Of a stretch of 64,000 bases of DNA, positions 48,401 through 61,741 are shown in pieces. Every line of letters starts with the position of its first letter. Position 1 is the stretch's first letter. The notes under the pieces were generated by a model. That model ran no database searches. It worked only from the letters and a program-made list of their open reading frames with translations, and was not told where the DNA came from. The DNA is from Mansonella perstans (Eukaryota > Nematoda > Chromadorea > Rhabditida > Onchocercidae), in NCBI GenBank assembly GCA_037074765.1, contig JBAMDO010000185.1, positions 49,193 to 113,192 on the forward strand. The letters run 5' to 3'. Made by a program: the position numbers and the translations under genes.

Positions 48401-50312
48401 GGAAAACCAACTGATATTGAGCTTCAAAAATGCTGAAACTGAAAAATGAAGAAAAACAAACGTAATCAAATCCTAAAGCAGCTCAAAATTAATGAAGGTG
48501 TCGAAAAAGTTCGGCTTTTCGAATATTTTCAGAATGAAGCATTCTAATAATATAAATGAGCGCCATTAATTAGAACTTTATTAATTAATTAGAACTGAGG
48601 GAACATGAACAAAATGATAGTTGAACTTGTAGGTGTTGACCAAAAGTGTTGCTACAACAGTTTCAGCAGTGGCAGTTGTGGTTAGTAATGCTAGAGCTCT
48701 ACGTCTATACCGTTAATAAATGAAAAGAGGATGAGGAAAAAAAGGGTAGAATAAGAATTATGTAGCCTTAAGTGAGAACAAGGTTATTTTCGCTCCTATA
48801 AGAACATATCCACATCAATATCCATTGCAGTTGCTTGCCTCCATAGAACGTATATTCTATCTAGACAAAAGCTAATGTCATTATTATCATCTGTGCGTTT
48901 TGCTTTTCGACCATTCATCTGCATCCAACTCAAGATACAAATTCACAAAAAGATTTTAAAATATTTTAAAATCTTCCTTGTCAAATGCACATACAAAAAC
49001 AGGTACATCGAGTTATGTCATGCACACACAAAGTACCAAATTATCAGCAATGTGTACACAATCCTTCAACCATAGAAGCGCTATTAACACGATAGCATGT
49101 CCTGCATAACGTAACTCGATGTATCTTTCTCCAATTCTGCCTCTTATTACAATGATCAGAACTTACACAGTAAAGCGAATATAATTAAATCCATAAAAAA
49201 TCAACTCGAAAGAAGATATCGGCAACCATCTGGTGAAGAATTTAAGGATTTAATTTAAAATATTAAGCTTAGATAATTTAACACTTCTAGCTGCTACGGT
49301 ATGCTCTTGGATTATGGGAGAATCAAAAAATTTATTCAATTTTATTCAGCAAAGTTATCATCACACATATCAAGCTCTTATTCCGAGGTTTCTTATTGCG
49401 CTTTCAATTAAAACTTGTCATTTTCAAAACTACCTGAAAATCCTAGCATGTTTTACGAAATGAGAATACCAGGCAAAACTTAGTTGATGCAATTAAGCAG
49501 TTAGTTCTTTCAAATGTGTTATTTTTAAGAGGTTTCTAACCGTATTTATGACTATGAACTACAATTCCAAGTTATATTTTCATTTAATTTCTTATACGTT
49601 ACTGAATAATCCGTTCCCGAATCATTTATTATATGCTGGTCAACTAGTAATGAGGACTTTACACATATGTTATCGGATCATAAAATATAATTAGAGTAAT
49701 AAATCAGTTTTTCTCCTTTTTAAACATATGGTTACAGCATCTCACATGATTTATGTAATTTTAAAGAGCATATTTCAGATTATTTCCCATTAAGAATTAA
49801 ATCGACTATAGATCTAAGCAGTGAAAATCATAACTAGTCATCTTCCAGGGTGCAATTTGTGGAATTCCCTTCATCAATAAATGAATGAACTTAAAAAAAT
49901 TTCCCGGTTAAACATATTCTTTGGAAGGTTATGTCCGAACCGACGATTAGAGCAAAAGAGGATAACTTCCGAAATGTTCCGAAAAAAAACACATTTATAT
50001 TCGTAATAATGCTTCCTCAAACAAAGCTGCCATTTCGTTGCCGTTACTTTTGCCAGACTCTACAGATCATATTTCATTCTCAAACCTGATATAAATTAGC
50101 ATGAACTGATCCTGACCAGAGGTAATATAAAAAACAAATAAATAAGTTACAAGCTTACAAGAAACAGCTGGTGATGATGCATCATTATTCCTGATAGGTT
50201 TCGGTGCTAAGGTCGGTTTTTGAGCACCCAGAGCTTCTAAACGCAATGTTGCTGTTTCAAGTCGCTGCACTAATTTTTCTAAATTATGCGCTGCGTTCAT
50301 GTTCATCGCCAT
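39889..50312 (-). CDS. Adenylyl cyclase-associated protein (CAP), canonical isoform
   Basis: Exons, high to low: 50312-50159, 44417-44308, 44036-43815, 43725-43636, 43402-43301, 42805-42709, 42264-42098, 41542-41411, 41290-41198, 40834-40721, 40482-40336, 39969-39889. They join in frame to 502 residues (human CAP1 is about 474). Residues 11-28 hold the oligomerisation helix ([18 protein letters not shown]). The helical-folded domain spans about 60-226 ([22 protein letters not shown]). A polyproline run ([12 protein letters not shown]) and a WH2-like segment ([18 protein letters not shown], 280-297) follow. The C-terminal CARP beta-helix includes [25 protein letters not shown] and SSEMNVLVP, ending [13 protein letters not shown] recharges actin monomers and helps cofilin disassemble filaments. 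An acceptor (CATATTGCAG) lies at 50358-50349, 36 bp before the ATG. C. elegans has CAS-1 and CAS-2; which one this matches is undecided. Confidence 0.92.
42020..42058 (-). other. Candidate 39-nt cassette exon in CAP
   Basis: An acceptor (TTTGTCTTTTAG) and donor (CAT|GTGAGT) bound 39 nt encoding [13 protein letters not shown], in phase 0 at both ends, between the exons ending at 42098 and starting at 41542. Using both would leave an intron of only 39 nt (42097-42059), which is very short. It may be mutually exclusive with another splice choice, or not used. Confidence 0.25.
42370..42399. repeat. 30-nt poly(A) run within a CAP intron
   Basis: An unbroken run of A on the plus strand lies in the intron between the exons ending at 42709 and starting at 42264. 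On the coding strand it is a T tract about 110 bp before the acceptor. Confidence 0.8.
45635..47552 (-). CDS. Long alternative first coding exon of CAP (639 codons)
   Basis: One open frame runs from an ATG at 47552 to a strong donor AAAA|GTAAGT (exon end 45635), in phase 1. The canonical CAP first exon also ends in phase 1, and the shared acceptor at 44417 accepts both. Splicing would give a CAP of about 1090 residues, without the [15 protein letters not shown] helix but with all domains from the helical-folded domain onward. The exon is rich in Ser, Thr, Asn, Gln and Pro and looks disordered, apart from a probable amphipathic helix ([18 protein letters not shown]). It contains DGYVNMQP at about residue 233, which fits SH2-binding motifs. 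It sits inside the first intron of the canonical transcript, so it needs its own promoter upstream of 47552. A separate gene is less likely because the frame leads straight into a donor. No homologue of the extension is known to me. Confidence 0.8.
47553..50158. other. Upstream part of CAP intron 1, probable promoter of the long isoform
   Basis: About 2.6 kb between the canonical first exon and the long alternative exon. It should contain the promoter for the long transcript. The plus-strand open frames at 48040-48449 have no recognisable motif and lie antisense in the intron. No specific element can be named. Confidence 0.4.
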
Positions 50313-50348
50313 CTGTTCTTCTTCGTTATGCACAAATAATTCAGCTAT

Positions 50349-53300
50349 CTGCAATATGAAACACAAATCCCTGTAAAAAACGCAACCAAGTAAAACTTCA
50401 ACATCATCAGCACAGAAGAAAAAAGGAAGGATGAGGAGTTTATTTCATGCTTAAAGAAGCTGAAAAAGCTTTTGTTGTATTAAATGAACTAGAAAATTTA
50501 CACGAATATCTGTTAAGTCACAAAAGAAACCTATTGTTGACATATGTAAAAACGCATGAAATTCAAAAAATGAAAGGGAAAAGAGATGAAGATGTCATTA
50601 TCCGCTGATAAAAATTCTTTAAAAATTGAAACAAAAAGAAAATATGTGAATTTACTTCACATTTGTTACTAAAAAAAATAAATCAGAAAACAAAGGAAAA
50701 AAAGGTAGGAGCACAAAAAGAAGTGTAATTGCTTAAAATAAAGATGAATTTAAGTCAAATTCATTTTTGTTTTAAACATACTCTAAAACAAAATTACAAT
50801 GAAACATAAATTGCGTGCACAATGAACTTACTAATCCATAAGAAATACGTTTTCATAAAATTTTTATCATAGAATAAAGGAAATATAAAAGCATGGAAAA
50901 CGCAATAAATTAAAATTTTAGACGATTAGATGAATAAGCACACAAAAAAGATGCAGTCCATAAATTAGCAGTTTATGAAAACTTGTATCTCATCCGTTCT
51001 AATTGCTTTTAGAAATATTAAAAGTAATTTTTAATCTTATGAGCAAAATACTTATTATATCACATCTCTCAATATATGGTTGGACCATCACACAAATATG
51101 TTAAATGCTTAAAATACTCCTTCATTTCGCTGAAAAAAGCTGGTTAATAATTAGACATTTATAAATTGACCTAATTTAAAGTGTTATTAAGAGGAAGTAA
51201 ATAAATAATTTCATTAATTACAAATATAATGAAGCAAAAAAAAAGAGAAAAATCATGTATAATAATAGATTTGTTATTGGGCTTCGGAAATATTCAGCTA
51301 GTGAGCTTAAAAGGAAGAAAGAAAAGGAAATACATAGGTTGTAGTGTTTTAAAAAATCCTGATCCGGTTAATAGATTTTAAAGATGGATTTTAACATGTA
51401 GAGCTTAAAATGAATTTAAAAAAGTGTTGCTAGCAAATGGAATAAATTAAAAAAAATAACTCATATGTCTGAATGAATATCCATCTAAGCTAAATGATCG
51501 TTCAAAATGATAGTTTAATGATATTTACTGATTGGTACAGCCAGATTGATGTCTTCGTTAAAGAACGAAGGTCGATGGACGCTGGTCATTCATTTATATT
51601 TACTTATAATGTCTACCTGTATTTGTATAGTTGTCTGTTTATTTGGCTGTCCATTTGTTAGCTATTTTAAAAAGCCACTCCTACATGACTTGAGTGAGAA
51701 TAAAATTCATTTCAAAAAAGATTCAGTAAATTTCAGCAAACTAAAAATATACGAGAAATGTTGAAAATTCAATGATTGGAGAATGTGGAATAGATGGGAA
51801 ATACCGTAAAGTTTTCAAAGTGAAAATCTTGGATTTCATGATAAAATGGAGTGAATTTTAAATTTCTTTTATTTTTATTAAAAAAAATTCAATTGTCAAA
51901 ATTTTCAAAATTACTTTTGAATTATTTAAAATTCAGTGAACATTTGATTGGTAATTTTGAAAATCAATAAGTAACGCTAAAATTGAAAAAGTAAAAATTG
52001 GTTGTTTAGTTCATTGTAAAAGTCCATTAAATAATATTAATTTTTAAAGGTCAAAGCTGATAAATATTAGCAGAATATGTTGAAAAATTGAGCAAATAAT
52101 TAAACGTATTCAATAAAGCAATTACGAACAAATAATAATGTTAAATTTAATAAGTTGAAGCAGTTTTTTAAGTTTATTTCTTAACTAAAAAATGTAAAAA
52201 ATTTTTTTCATGAAATTTGATAAATATAAGCGAAAAAAAATATAAAGATTGTAATATGTTTATATATGCTAAGTATATTGTTTAAGAAAACAGGCATTGC
52301 ACACGTTAAATTTGTTCACTTAAATACTGATAAGTAAATTGGTAATCATCGATACTTCTGCATCTAATATCATATAACAAATAATTAATTATAAAATAAT
52401 TTTAAAATGTTAAGAACCTTTCGAAATAATAATAATCTGAAGCAAGCATTATAAAAAAATATGTGTATTAAATAACGGTACTTGAAATCATAAAAAAAAG
52501 TGGAATTTTCCGGATAAGAATAATAATTGAAATTACTTGCTATCACTACTTACTTAAAGTAATAGATTTAAATAATAGCGTTTCCTTTCTCTCTCCATAA
52601 AAAGGAAATGTATTGGTCAATGGATAAATGAGTTTGATGATTCATTTAAGAAAAATTTCTTAAATTTCTCTTTAATTTCTTAAGGGAAATTGAAAAAAGG
52701 CAAAGAAAAATTACAGTACTTGAAATCATAAAAAGATAAGATCACGCTACTGGCTGCATTGCTTATGAGCTATGAATCAAGTTGAAAGGATTTTACTACA
52801 AGCAAGATAATTACGAAAAAAATAAAATTTTATTTCATAAATTTTCCATAAATTAAGTTGAATTTTTGTTTCTTGCCAGGCATTCCCGGTATATCTCTGC
52901 AATATCAGTAAAGTACAAATATGCGAACTAATTCGGCAGAGATATTCATAAGTGAATGTTTGTGAATGCAAGGAAAAGGTAAAGTAATACAAGATTAAAA
53001 TTTTGTTATTTTTCACTGAATTTTAAAATAGAAAGCTTATTGAATTTTAAAACACAAAGCCTACAGCTTAGCAGAAAAAATGTGGAATGAAGTTTGGTTT
53101 TTCAAAAATTCGATCGAATTGAAATTTGCAGCAAACATCTTCAATGGAAAAAAAAACGATGCAAGCAAACACCTGACACATCTGAGATCACAATGCTTTA
53201 TTTTCCTTCCGTTTTTCTTCTTTTCACTGGCTTTTAGCAGATCGATTAGAATGTTTGTTTCAAACAATATATGTTTCATTAATTAATTAAGATGCTCACT

Positions 53301-54329
53301 ACAAGAATGGTTTATTCTTCAAAAAATATTTACTTTAAAAAATATAAATACTTTGGGTTAAAACACAATATTATTTTAAAAGAGATGATAAAATTAAAAT
53401 TCAGAAAGGAAAGTTGCAATTAGGAAGAAGTATGTTAAGTATCTCGAATAAATCGAAATGTTTTTCAATTGAAAAAGATTTCATGCAGTTAAAATTAATG
53501 CATGTGAACTCTTTTTATTCATTAATTCTTTAATGTCAAATTTATACGGAAACAAGATGTATTCCGGTATGAAAAGCTTTATTTTTAGGGGACATCATTG
53601 ATAATAATTTCTTTCATCTAAATAAATCGCGTTTTTTTTTTTGAATTTCAATAAATTCCGATTATATTCAAAAAAAAACATTTTATGCATTGTGCAGACA
53701 TGAAAGTTTTATTACTAAGGCATAAACAAATTCTCATCAACCTTTTTTACTTCATTATTGATTTCAATTCACTAATTTTTTCTATTACTTTCTAAAATTC
53801 CAAAAATAATTTCACACCTTTGATGACAATTATCAAATACAAACTTTTCGGATATTCTTTATCTCAAATAAATTTTAAGCAATTCCAAGTAATGAATAAT
53901 TTTACGGTAATTATAAGTAGTGAATAACGCTTAAAGATGGAATTTAGTATGAAAACTTTTTTTTTGCTTTAGTTTTCACCCGCTTCATGGCAAATAATTA
54001 GATTGCTTAAAAAAAAAAAAATAAATAAATAAATTTTGTTGCTTTAAAAGATGATGAAAGAGGATGCAAAGTGGAAAGAATAAGAAGAGGGAGAAAATAA
54101 GAAAAAATATTTAAAATATGATGTAATCATTTGTAATTACCATTTAATTGATTAATTAATAATTATCAGTCATTTGTTACAATAATGGACCAATAATGGA
54201 TGTTGCATATGTTAATAGAATGATTTAGTGTAAGCTTAATTTAACTACTGTTTTTCAATAATTTTTAAAAATAATTTGCTCTTTTAATTTTCCATTTTGT
54301 TATCAAAATGATTGAAAAGAGAAACTAAC
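50349..54329. other. Region upstream of the canonical CAP exon, no gene recognised
   Basis: About 4 kb of AT-rich sequence. If the candidate exon at 54330-54671 belongs to CAP, this is an intron; otherwise it is the CAP promoter region. From the acceptor at 50349 to the CAP ATG the 12 codons (IAELFVHNEEEQ) are open in the CAP frame. Confidence 0.35.
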
Positions 54330-54671
54330 AGTATGATTGGAAATAAGTGATGGCGCAATGAGGCGATCATATGATGATGCAAATATTTCATAATGATCAA
54401 AAGATTGATTAAATACGGTGCTCGGATCGAGTTCCCAATTGTACATGCGGTAAGATGATGATGGTATTAACGATGATGCTGTTACATTATAGCATGCATT
54501 TTCGGAATTTGTTCTGCGTTGATCCAAAGAGGATGAATTATCCTGCAGTACGTTGGAAAACGATACCGTTGATGATTCGAAATTTTTCAAATGTTCCATT
54601 GGGTAATCATTATTGAATTGATATCTGGTCTGCTGAAAACAACGACCAAAAAAATTCCAAATAAATGACAT
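54330..54671 (-). CDS. Candidate coding exon, possibly a further 5' exon of CAP
   Basis: An ATG at 54671 opens 114 codons that end at a donor-like ACT|GTTAGT in phase 0; without splicing the frame would close 8 codons later. The composition differs from the AT-rich noise around it: MSFIWNFFGRCFQQ, then a Ser/Asn/Tyr-rich stretch (YEIFASSYDRLIAPS). The next acceptor on this strand with supporting evidence is that of the CAP exon at 50348, which is open in phase 0, so an in-frame join is possible. It could equally be the first exon of a gene whose other exons I missed. No family is recognised. Confidence 0.4.
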
Positions 54672-57600
54672 TTTTTTTCGTTTCTCATTTGATTGCTACT
54701 TGTTTGAGCAAATTTGCCAAAAATGGTTAATTAACATTTAATTTAGCATAATACCATTAAACAGTGAAGTCAGCAGACCAAGTAGTTTAGATTATGGTTT
54801 ATTCAAATAAAATATACGACAATTTTTGCTGAGAATTCAATTTTATTTTTTGCAATTTAATATTAAAATTTTTGGAAGATACGTGAAATTTCATTTTTAT
54901 TTAGCCATTTCTCTGTTATCGCAGATTTGATGAATAATTTAATTTCCTTTCAGTCTTTTATTCAAATAAAAATTATAGCAGTGATAATATCATTCAGTAT
55001 TCGCAGTAATGATTACAGCTGTAGCAAAAAAAAAAACTTTTTTTGCAATAAATTAATAAAATTATCATAAATTTAAATAGAAATTCCAATGTTGTCGATC
55101 GTTTCAGAATGCATATTTAATTTTTCAGTTTCTTCTTTTCCTCTTAATATTCTTTTTTCTTGTTTTCTTTTCGTTCTAAAACCTTAAATAATAATTTTGA
55201 AAATTGAAAGATTTGACAAATCAAACAGTAATACTATAAATCAGAATCCGTGAAGAGCTGTGTTAGCATTGTTAATTTTTACAGCAATATAAAAATAATT
55301 TTATTTTTTATCTTCCAAAAAAAAGGAAAGATGAAAAAAGAACTAATAGCAAGGTCTTAAGCGAATGCAACAAAATCTATTTACACACACAAATACATAA
55401 AAGAAACGGTTAGGAATAGGATGACAGATTTATTAGAACTGACGCGTCATGTCATCTTTATCCTGGGCGCTACTTCTCAAAACTTTTTTTCCGATATTCA
55501 AATTTAAATCAAATGTATAATAACAGTTTTACATAAATTAATAAAAAAAGGTAACGAATAAAATACTGAAACTTTGAATAAATTAATTAGCAAAAACAAA
55601 AGCAAAATGTCTGATCAAATTAAGAGCAAAAGGAAATTTTGAACTATGAAACTTTGGAAAAAAAATCTTGACAAAAACATTTAGGTTTTCGAATAATTTT
55701 ATTAATTCACTTTAAAAATATTCACTTCTGTTATTGATGAACAAAAAAAAAGAAAGGAAGCAAATTAACTTTATACTTATAAATGCAATAATCTTCCAAA
55801 TACATTGTAAAAAAAATTGCAAAAAGGCAAAAACGAAAATTAAATTCTTCGTTACAGATTTTTTTAAATGAAATTTTTCCACTTGTAAAATCCGACAAAA
55901 AAGTTCTCTTTTTTTTCAAATAAATTTACGTGATTTAAAGTAAGTATATTACAAAAAAAAATATATTACATATTAAAATATATTGAAAATATATTACAAA
56001 TGCGTTTTTCATCATCTACTGTTATAAATGATATCTTATTGATCTGAGTGTAGCGATCGCTTGTATTTGAATCACTTTAATGAACTTTGAAATTAACAAA
56101 TCATAAATTGGTAATTATTATATATTCAGAAATTTTTTAATTCGCATTTCGATAAATTTTTTTTTCATTTTTTTGGAAAAATGTTTTTCTCTCTATTTGG
56201 CTCAATGTATGAAGAAAAATGAATGAGCAAAGAGCTAAAAAAACTAAAAAAAAGTTTGGAATATAAAATATTTCAAATATAACAATAAAACATGCCAATA
56301 ACATCTTTATGCCAACTAATTTTCCATTTGCCGTTGCTTTTTTTCGACATTCTTTAAACTTGTTTTTTTCTCTTTTTTGTACGTTTCAAAATTTATTTTT
56401 TTTATTTTCAAATAATTGAATTTTTAATTGTTTTAAAATGTTTTTAAAAAATTTTTAATTAGGCACACGAAATTTTTCCATGTGAAAATTGCAAGAAAGC
56501 AAAAAGGAAGTGAGAACATCTGCGCGCGGTACGTGCGAACGCCTTGTATGAGCAAATGGTAATGGTAATAAATTTTAGTGAAACAAAATAAGATGGATTG
56601 AAATGAAATGAGAGAGATTAAAATGAGGTGGCTAAAGCAGAAAGGTTTATAAGGAAAACATTTAAATAAATGACTTGGACATAGAGAAAAAGTTTTTGAT
56701 TCAGTACTTCCTTTCAGACTTTTTTTTGCTTGACCATAAATATTTGCAAAAATTCCAAAGTAATAATGATGCGTTGACTGCTGCTTGATCTTTGCTTCAG
56801 CAATAAATTTTTGCCTAATCTTGGCTCTATTAATTATGACGATAATTTCTGCTTAATCTAGGTTTCATAGGTTCATAATGAAATCATTGTGTTCTAAAAA
56901 AAAAAATTATGGCTTCGTTAAACTAAAAGTATGCCGTTATGATTTAAATAAAAAAGAAAAATTAGTGATTTAAATTCCACATTAATCTTTTTGATTGCGA
57001 ATATTTGAAAAGCTATGATCAAAAAAAGGAAATTAATTTGCGAGGATTTGTACAAAACATTTTTGAACATTTTCCGTATGAATTGGAGCAAAACTTTTAG
57101 GAAAAAAAGAAATTTCCAAATGATTGAAAAGTGTACAAAACTTGTTGAAATACAAATGCGGGAAATTTTCATCATTTCAAAGTTTTTTTATGGCTTCACT
57201 TTTTTTTGTTGTTCAGAATGAGAAAAACGTTTTAAAAATTTTTTAAGTAGTTTTAATCTTTTTACAAAAAAAAAATTTTTGAATGATTCCGCAATGTTCG
57301 AAATAAAAACGTCCAAGTCTGTAATTTGAAAGTGAAAACATCTAATTCTGTAATGTTTAAAATAAAAAAAGAGTAGTTTAATTCTGTGAACTTTCTTTTG
57401 CCCTTAATTTATTTGTATTTTTAAAATCTCAACATTAACATTATAAAATTCTTTACCTTTAATCAGAATTTCTTGACCTTTTAGAGATTTATTTGAAATT
57501 TTTTTAAAAAAAAAGTAGAAAAATTCCGCCAACGGCTTTTTCAAGAAATATTCCGCCATTTTTATTAATTACATTACAACCAAATTATTATCCTTTTTTG

Positions 57601-58035
57601 TTTCTTACTTTATTGATAAACTGTTTGTTTAAATATTTGCTATTGCAAATGTATCGATGATTTTAATTAATTTCAAACAACAAAATGAAAGAAAAAAGCA
57701 AAGGTATTTCGAATGATTCTGAAAAGATGTCGTTAAAATAAAAACAAAATTGAATTTCATTTTAATGAATGAAATTTGAAAAGCGAAAGAAGTGTAGAAT
57801 GGATTTGAAATGGTAACATTGTAAATAAATCTTTTTTTAATTTTAAACGCAATTTATAAATGTTAAAATTACCGACAAACTATTACGAGGAAAAAAAGAT
57901 TAGTTAGCTTTCGCTAATCAATTTTTTTTTGTTGAGAGTTGCCAAAAGACTCAAAAATTGTTAGAAAAAATTAATGCTTACTTTTTTGTTTATTAACACT
58001 TACACTTAATTCCAATTAATTGGTAGATATATTTA

Positions 58036-58325
58036 ATTCATATTCATTAATAGTTATATTTATTTTACACCGACTAGGAAGTCTATTTAATTTATGCTTG
58101 ATTTATATTGCAATGTAATTCATTGGTGCTGATTAAAGCCAACACTTCATTAGACTAATTAATACCAATTAATCCCACTTCATTTATATCGCTTTATATT
58201 GACATTTTGTTAGCTGATGCAGATTAAAATTGCATTTAACTAAATTAATTAATACTGTTTAAGTCCATCTCATTCACATTGCTTTACACCGATATATTGT
58301 TGAATGATGCTGATTATCATACACA
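58036..58325. repeat. Diverged tandem repeat, 90-bp period, three copies
   Basis: The landmark G(A/G)TGC(T/A)GATTA occurs at 58125, 58215 and 58305, exactly 90 bp apart. Flanking blocks also align, for example CTTTATATTGAC with CTTTACACCGAT and AATTAATACCAATTAA with AATTAATACTGTTTAA. Confidence 0.75.
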
Positions 58326-58929
58326 ATTTCATTATTTTATTTTCTCTATTTTTAGATTTCGTGCTTTCTTAACCAATTTATTAATTTTTTACATGTCTAA
58401 AATTTTGTTGTTAGTACTAAAAAGAATCAGAATCCACACTTTACAGTTTTCTAAATAACGATAACAATAAAACGCAATTTCAGTTTCGAAAAAAATAAAT
58501 AAAAAATAAAAATTTTGACAAAAAAAGAGAAAGGATAAAAATTGAAAGAAAGAGTGTTAATATAAAGAATGAAAAATATTTATTGGCCAAATGTTAAAGC
58601 AAAAATGATTTACTATTATCCGCTATCAAATACTAAATGGCTCATAATTTCTTCTCCTTTGCTAAGCTAATTTTAATCTGCTTAAAAAAAGAGAAATTAT
58701 GCTAATTAAAGAGAAAAAGATGACAATGAAGCATTTCTATTCTTACTAAAATTTTGGAAAAAAAAGTTAATACGAGATGAAATATATATATCTTACTCTT
58801 ATAAATAGTCTTTATCGAGTTTTGCAGAAGTTTTATTATTACTGGAATTCTGAAATCATAAATTTTATCTGAATCTTGAGTTTCCCCAAGTTCAACGAAC
58901 TAATCACTACAACTTATATTAATTATAAT

Positions 58930-59300
58930 AATAGTGATAATGTTATTATAATTAATATAAATTTAGTGGTAATTAATAATAAGGATAACAGTGCAAAATT
59001 TGAATTACTCATTACCGATTTAAATAAATCATAATAACTTTGTTGTAATTAATATAACTAACATTAATGAAAATAAAAATAATTGACAGTAACAATGATT
59101 AATTTTTAATAATTAATTAATCAACACCAATTTAGGTTACATGCAGTAACAATAATGATGTTACTATAATTAATATAAATAAATAATATTAAATAATCAA
59201 AATAAGCATAATTATGCGGATTTCAAACTAGTCATTGTTATGTTAATCGATATTAATAGACAACAGTATTAATATTTTTATAATTGATGTAAATTAATAA
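58930..59300. repeat. Diverged repeats around a TTATAATTAATATAA core
   Basis: Related cores occur near 58945, 59043, 59165 and 59278, at spacings of about 100-120 bp. The surrounding sequence is almost pure A/T, so part of the similarity may be compositional. Confidence 0.4.
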
Positions 59301-61640
59301 TATGCTGAATAAACAAAAATGGCATTATTTTTATGGAATTCTTTACCAAATAATACACAATATTATTTCTCATCTTCGATTATTACAAATCGTATCCAGA
59401 AATTATTTGCCATTCAATTTAAAAAGTATTTTTGTCTGAAAGTACAAATTTAAAATAATTAAAAGGATGTAATAGAATTGTTTCAAAAATTTAAATGGTT
59501 AAAAAAAGAGGAGAGAAGAATGGGAAAGATAGCCAGCGATAGTAATAATCATCAAAAGCAAAGTAACAGTCAATTTTTGTTTCATTTCATTTTTTTTTCT
59601 CACGAAAAAAAGAATTAGTTTAAAATTTCTCTAAAATTTTCCTCCTAGTTCTTTTTTTTTTTTTTTTTGAAGAAAAATAACTTTCTCATTCATTACAAAT
59701 GAAAACAAAAAGAAAAAGAAAAAAGGCTAAAAGTGAATACATTTTGCTTTCCTCCAAAATTTTTCAATTTATTTCAATGACAGCGAACTCTTTTAATCGA
59801 TTTTTTGTCAAAAAAGTTTAATAAATTTTTTCAGCAGGAAAAATACGGAATTAATTGAGTGAAATAATTTGTGGAGTAATTATGCGAAATAATTTAATGA
59901 AATTACCATTCCTTCAATCATCATTAGATAACTGGAACTTATTTTCTTCAATTTTAAATAATTTCTGATATTATGATTAAATAAAATCAACCATTATTTT
60001 TTATTTTTTAAGTTAAATTTATTCATTCTTGTTGACAAAATCCAGTTTTTGCTTCGAATTAATATTTTTTTTTTACTGTACTTTTATTTGATAATTGATT
60101 GATTATTTGATTCATCAAGCGTAATTTCAAACATTTGTGCACTTTATACATTACAATATATTAACAGTTGTTTTTTTTTGACATTGTTTAAAGCTCCCGT
60201 AGCAAATGCTCTCATGAAGTTTAGTCATTAACAATTTTTGTATTTGAAATTGATACAAGTTTTGAACGAAAATTAAATCTAAAATATTCATGGTTTGTTT
60301 GTTTGTTTTTTTCTATGTTTCTTCAGCATTCGTCTTAATTTAATTACTTTCTTTGCTAAATTTCGATGAGAATTATATTTCAATTTAAATTTACTTTATA
60401 TTTAAATAGATAAACTCTTTATCGTCATTACTGAAATATTAAGTCGAAGAGTAAGCAGTACATAACAATTCCATGTGTATAGTCGATTCTATTATCAATC
60501 ATATTTTGCTAAATGGAATTGAACTATTTAATTAGTGAAACTAGTGCGTGCTTTCATTTTGATGCTTAAATAAATAATTAACCTGTTTTTTTATCAAAAT
60601 TATTAATTAATGAATTTTCGTTTGAATTCACTGTAGTTGCATTTTACAGAATGGAATTAAAGTAATTAATTAATGAAAATACTTACTTTCATTATCTTTT
60701 CAAGTAAACAGATGCTGTTTTTTCATCAGAATTACTTATTAATTAATGAATTTCCGTTAATCCATTATGTCTTTGTCTGTTTAAAATTTCAAATTTTTAT
60801 AAAAAATCATATTTTGTCTTTCACATAAACATTGATTAATTAATTTCTACTTTTGTTTTTTTTTCATACTTTTTCGAAAATAATTGCTTCAAACATTTTT
60901 TATGACATGGATGGTGACCAAAGGCAGATGAGCGCAGCTGTTTCAACGAATCGCAAATGTTTACCAATCATTTCAACAAAAGTCATTTTAAAATTTTCGA
61001 TGAAATATTATCATACACTAGGCAAGAAATAAATAGAGAAAGAATGAAGGTATAGAAAAGATGGAAGAGGGAGAGAGAAAAAAGAAGGAAGTAAAAGAAA
61101 AGCAATAATTGTTCTTAAGATTTAACTGAGTTTAACAAAAGTCATAACTATTGGCAAGAAGATTGGAGCAAGAAGCTGATGGTGGAGTAATACGTATATA
61201 TATATATTTAGTTAATTTAATTATTTACTAACAGCATAATATTTTTCTCTCTGTGCATTTTTACATGTATCTTGCTAAACATACGAGTAAAATATACTTG
61301 AAATTATAGCTTACTATTATCTAATTTATTAATTTAATTAAATTAAAATATATAAACATTTTTTTCTCAAAATATTTCATATGCTATTCATTTTTAATTA
61401 ATTCATTAAAAGGTAACTTCAGTGGAGAAAATAAATATCACATTTAAATTATTCATTCAATAAATCTCAAATAATAATGTTTTTTTTTTTTTTTTTTCGC
61501 ACAATAAATTTATTAATTATTGAAAATTTATTTTTTTTGATTTTTTTTGGAAATATTTTCTTTTCTTTTTTTGGAAAAGATATTCGTTTACTTTTAATTC
61601 ATTCACTGAAATTTTGGTAACTTTAAAATTATTTAAATGT

Positions 61641-61645
61641 ATTAC

Positions 61646-61712
<67 letters not shown>

Positions 61713-61741
61713 TTATTATTATTATTATTATTATTACTATT
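61641..61741. repeat. ATT/TTA microsatellite
   Basis: About 100 bp of nearly perfect ATT repeats with one TTTTATT interruption. It is shorter and purer than the array at 20855-21451 and has no 19-bp superstructure. Confidence 0.95.

Noticed and set aside
48040..48449. Overlapping plus-strand frames of 76 and 88 codons in CAP intron 1
   Set aside because: No recognisable domain, no splice borders, and antisense to an intron; balanced composition alone is not enough.
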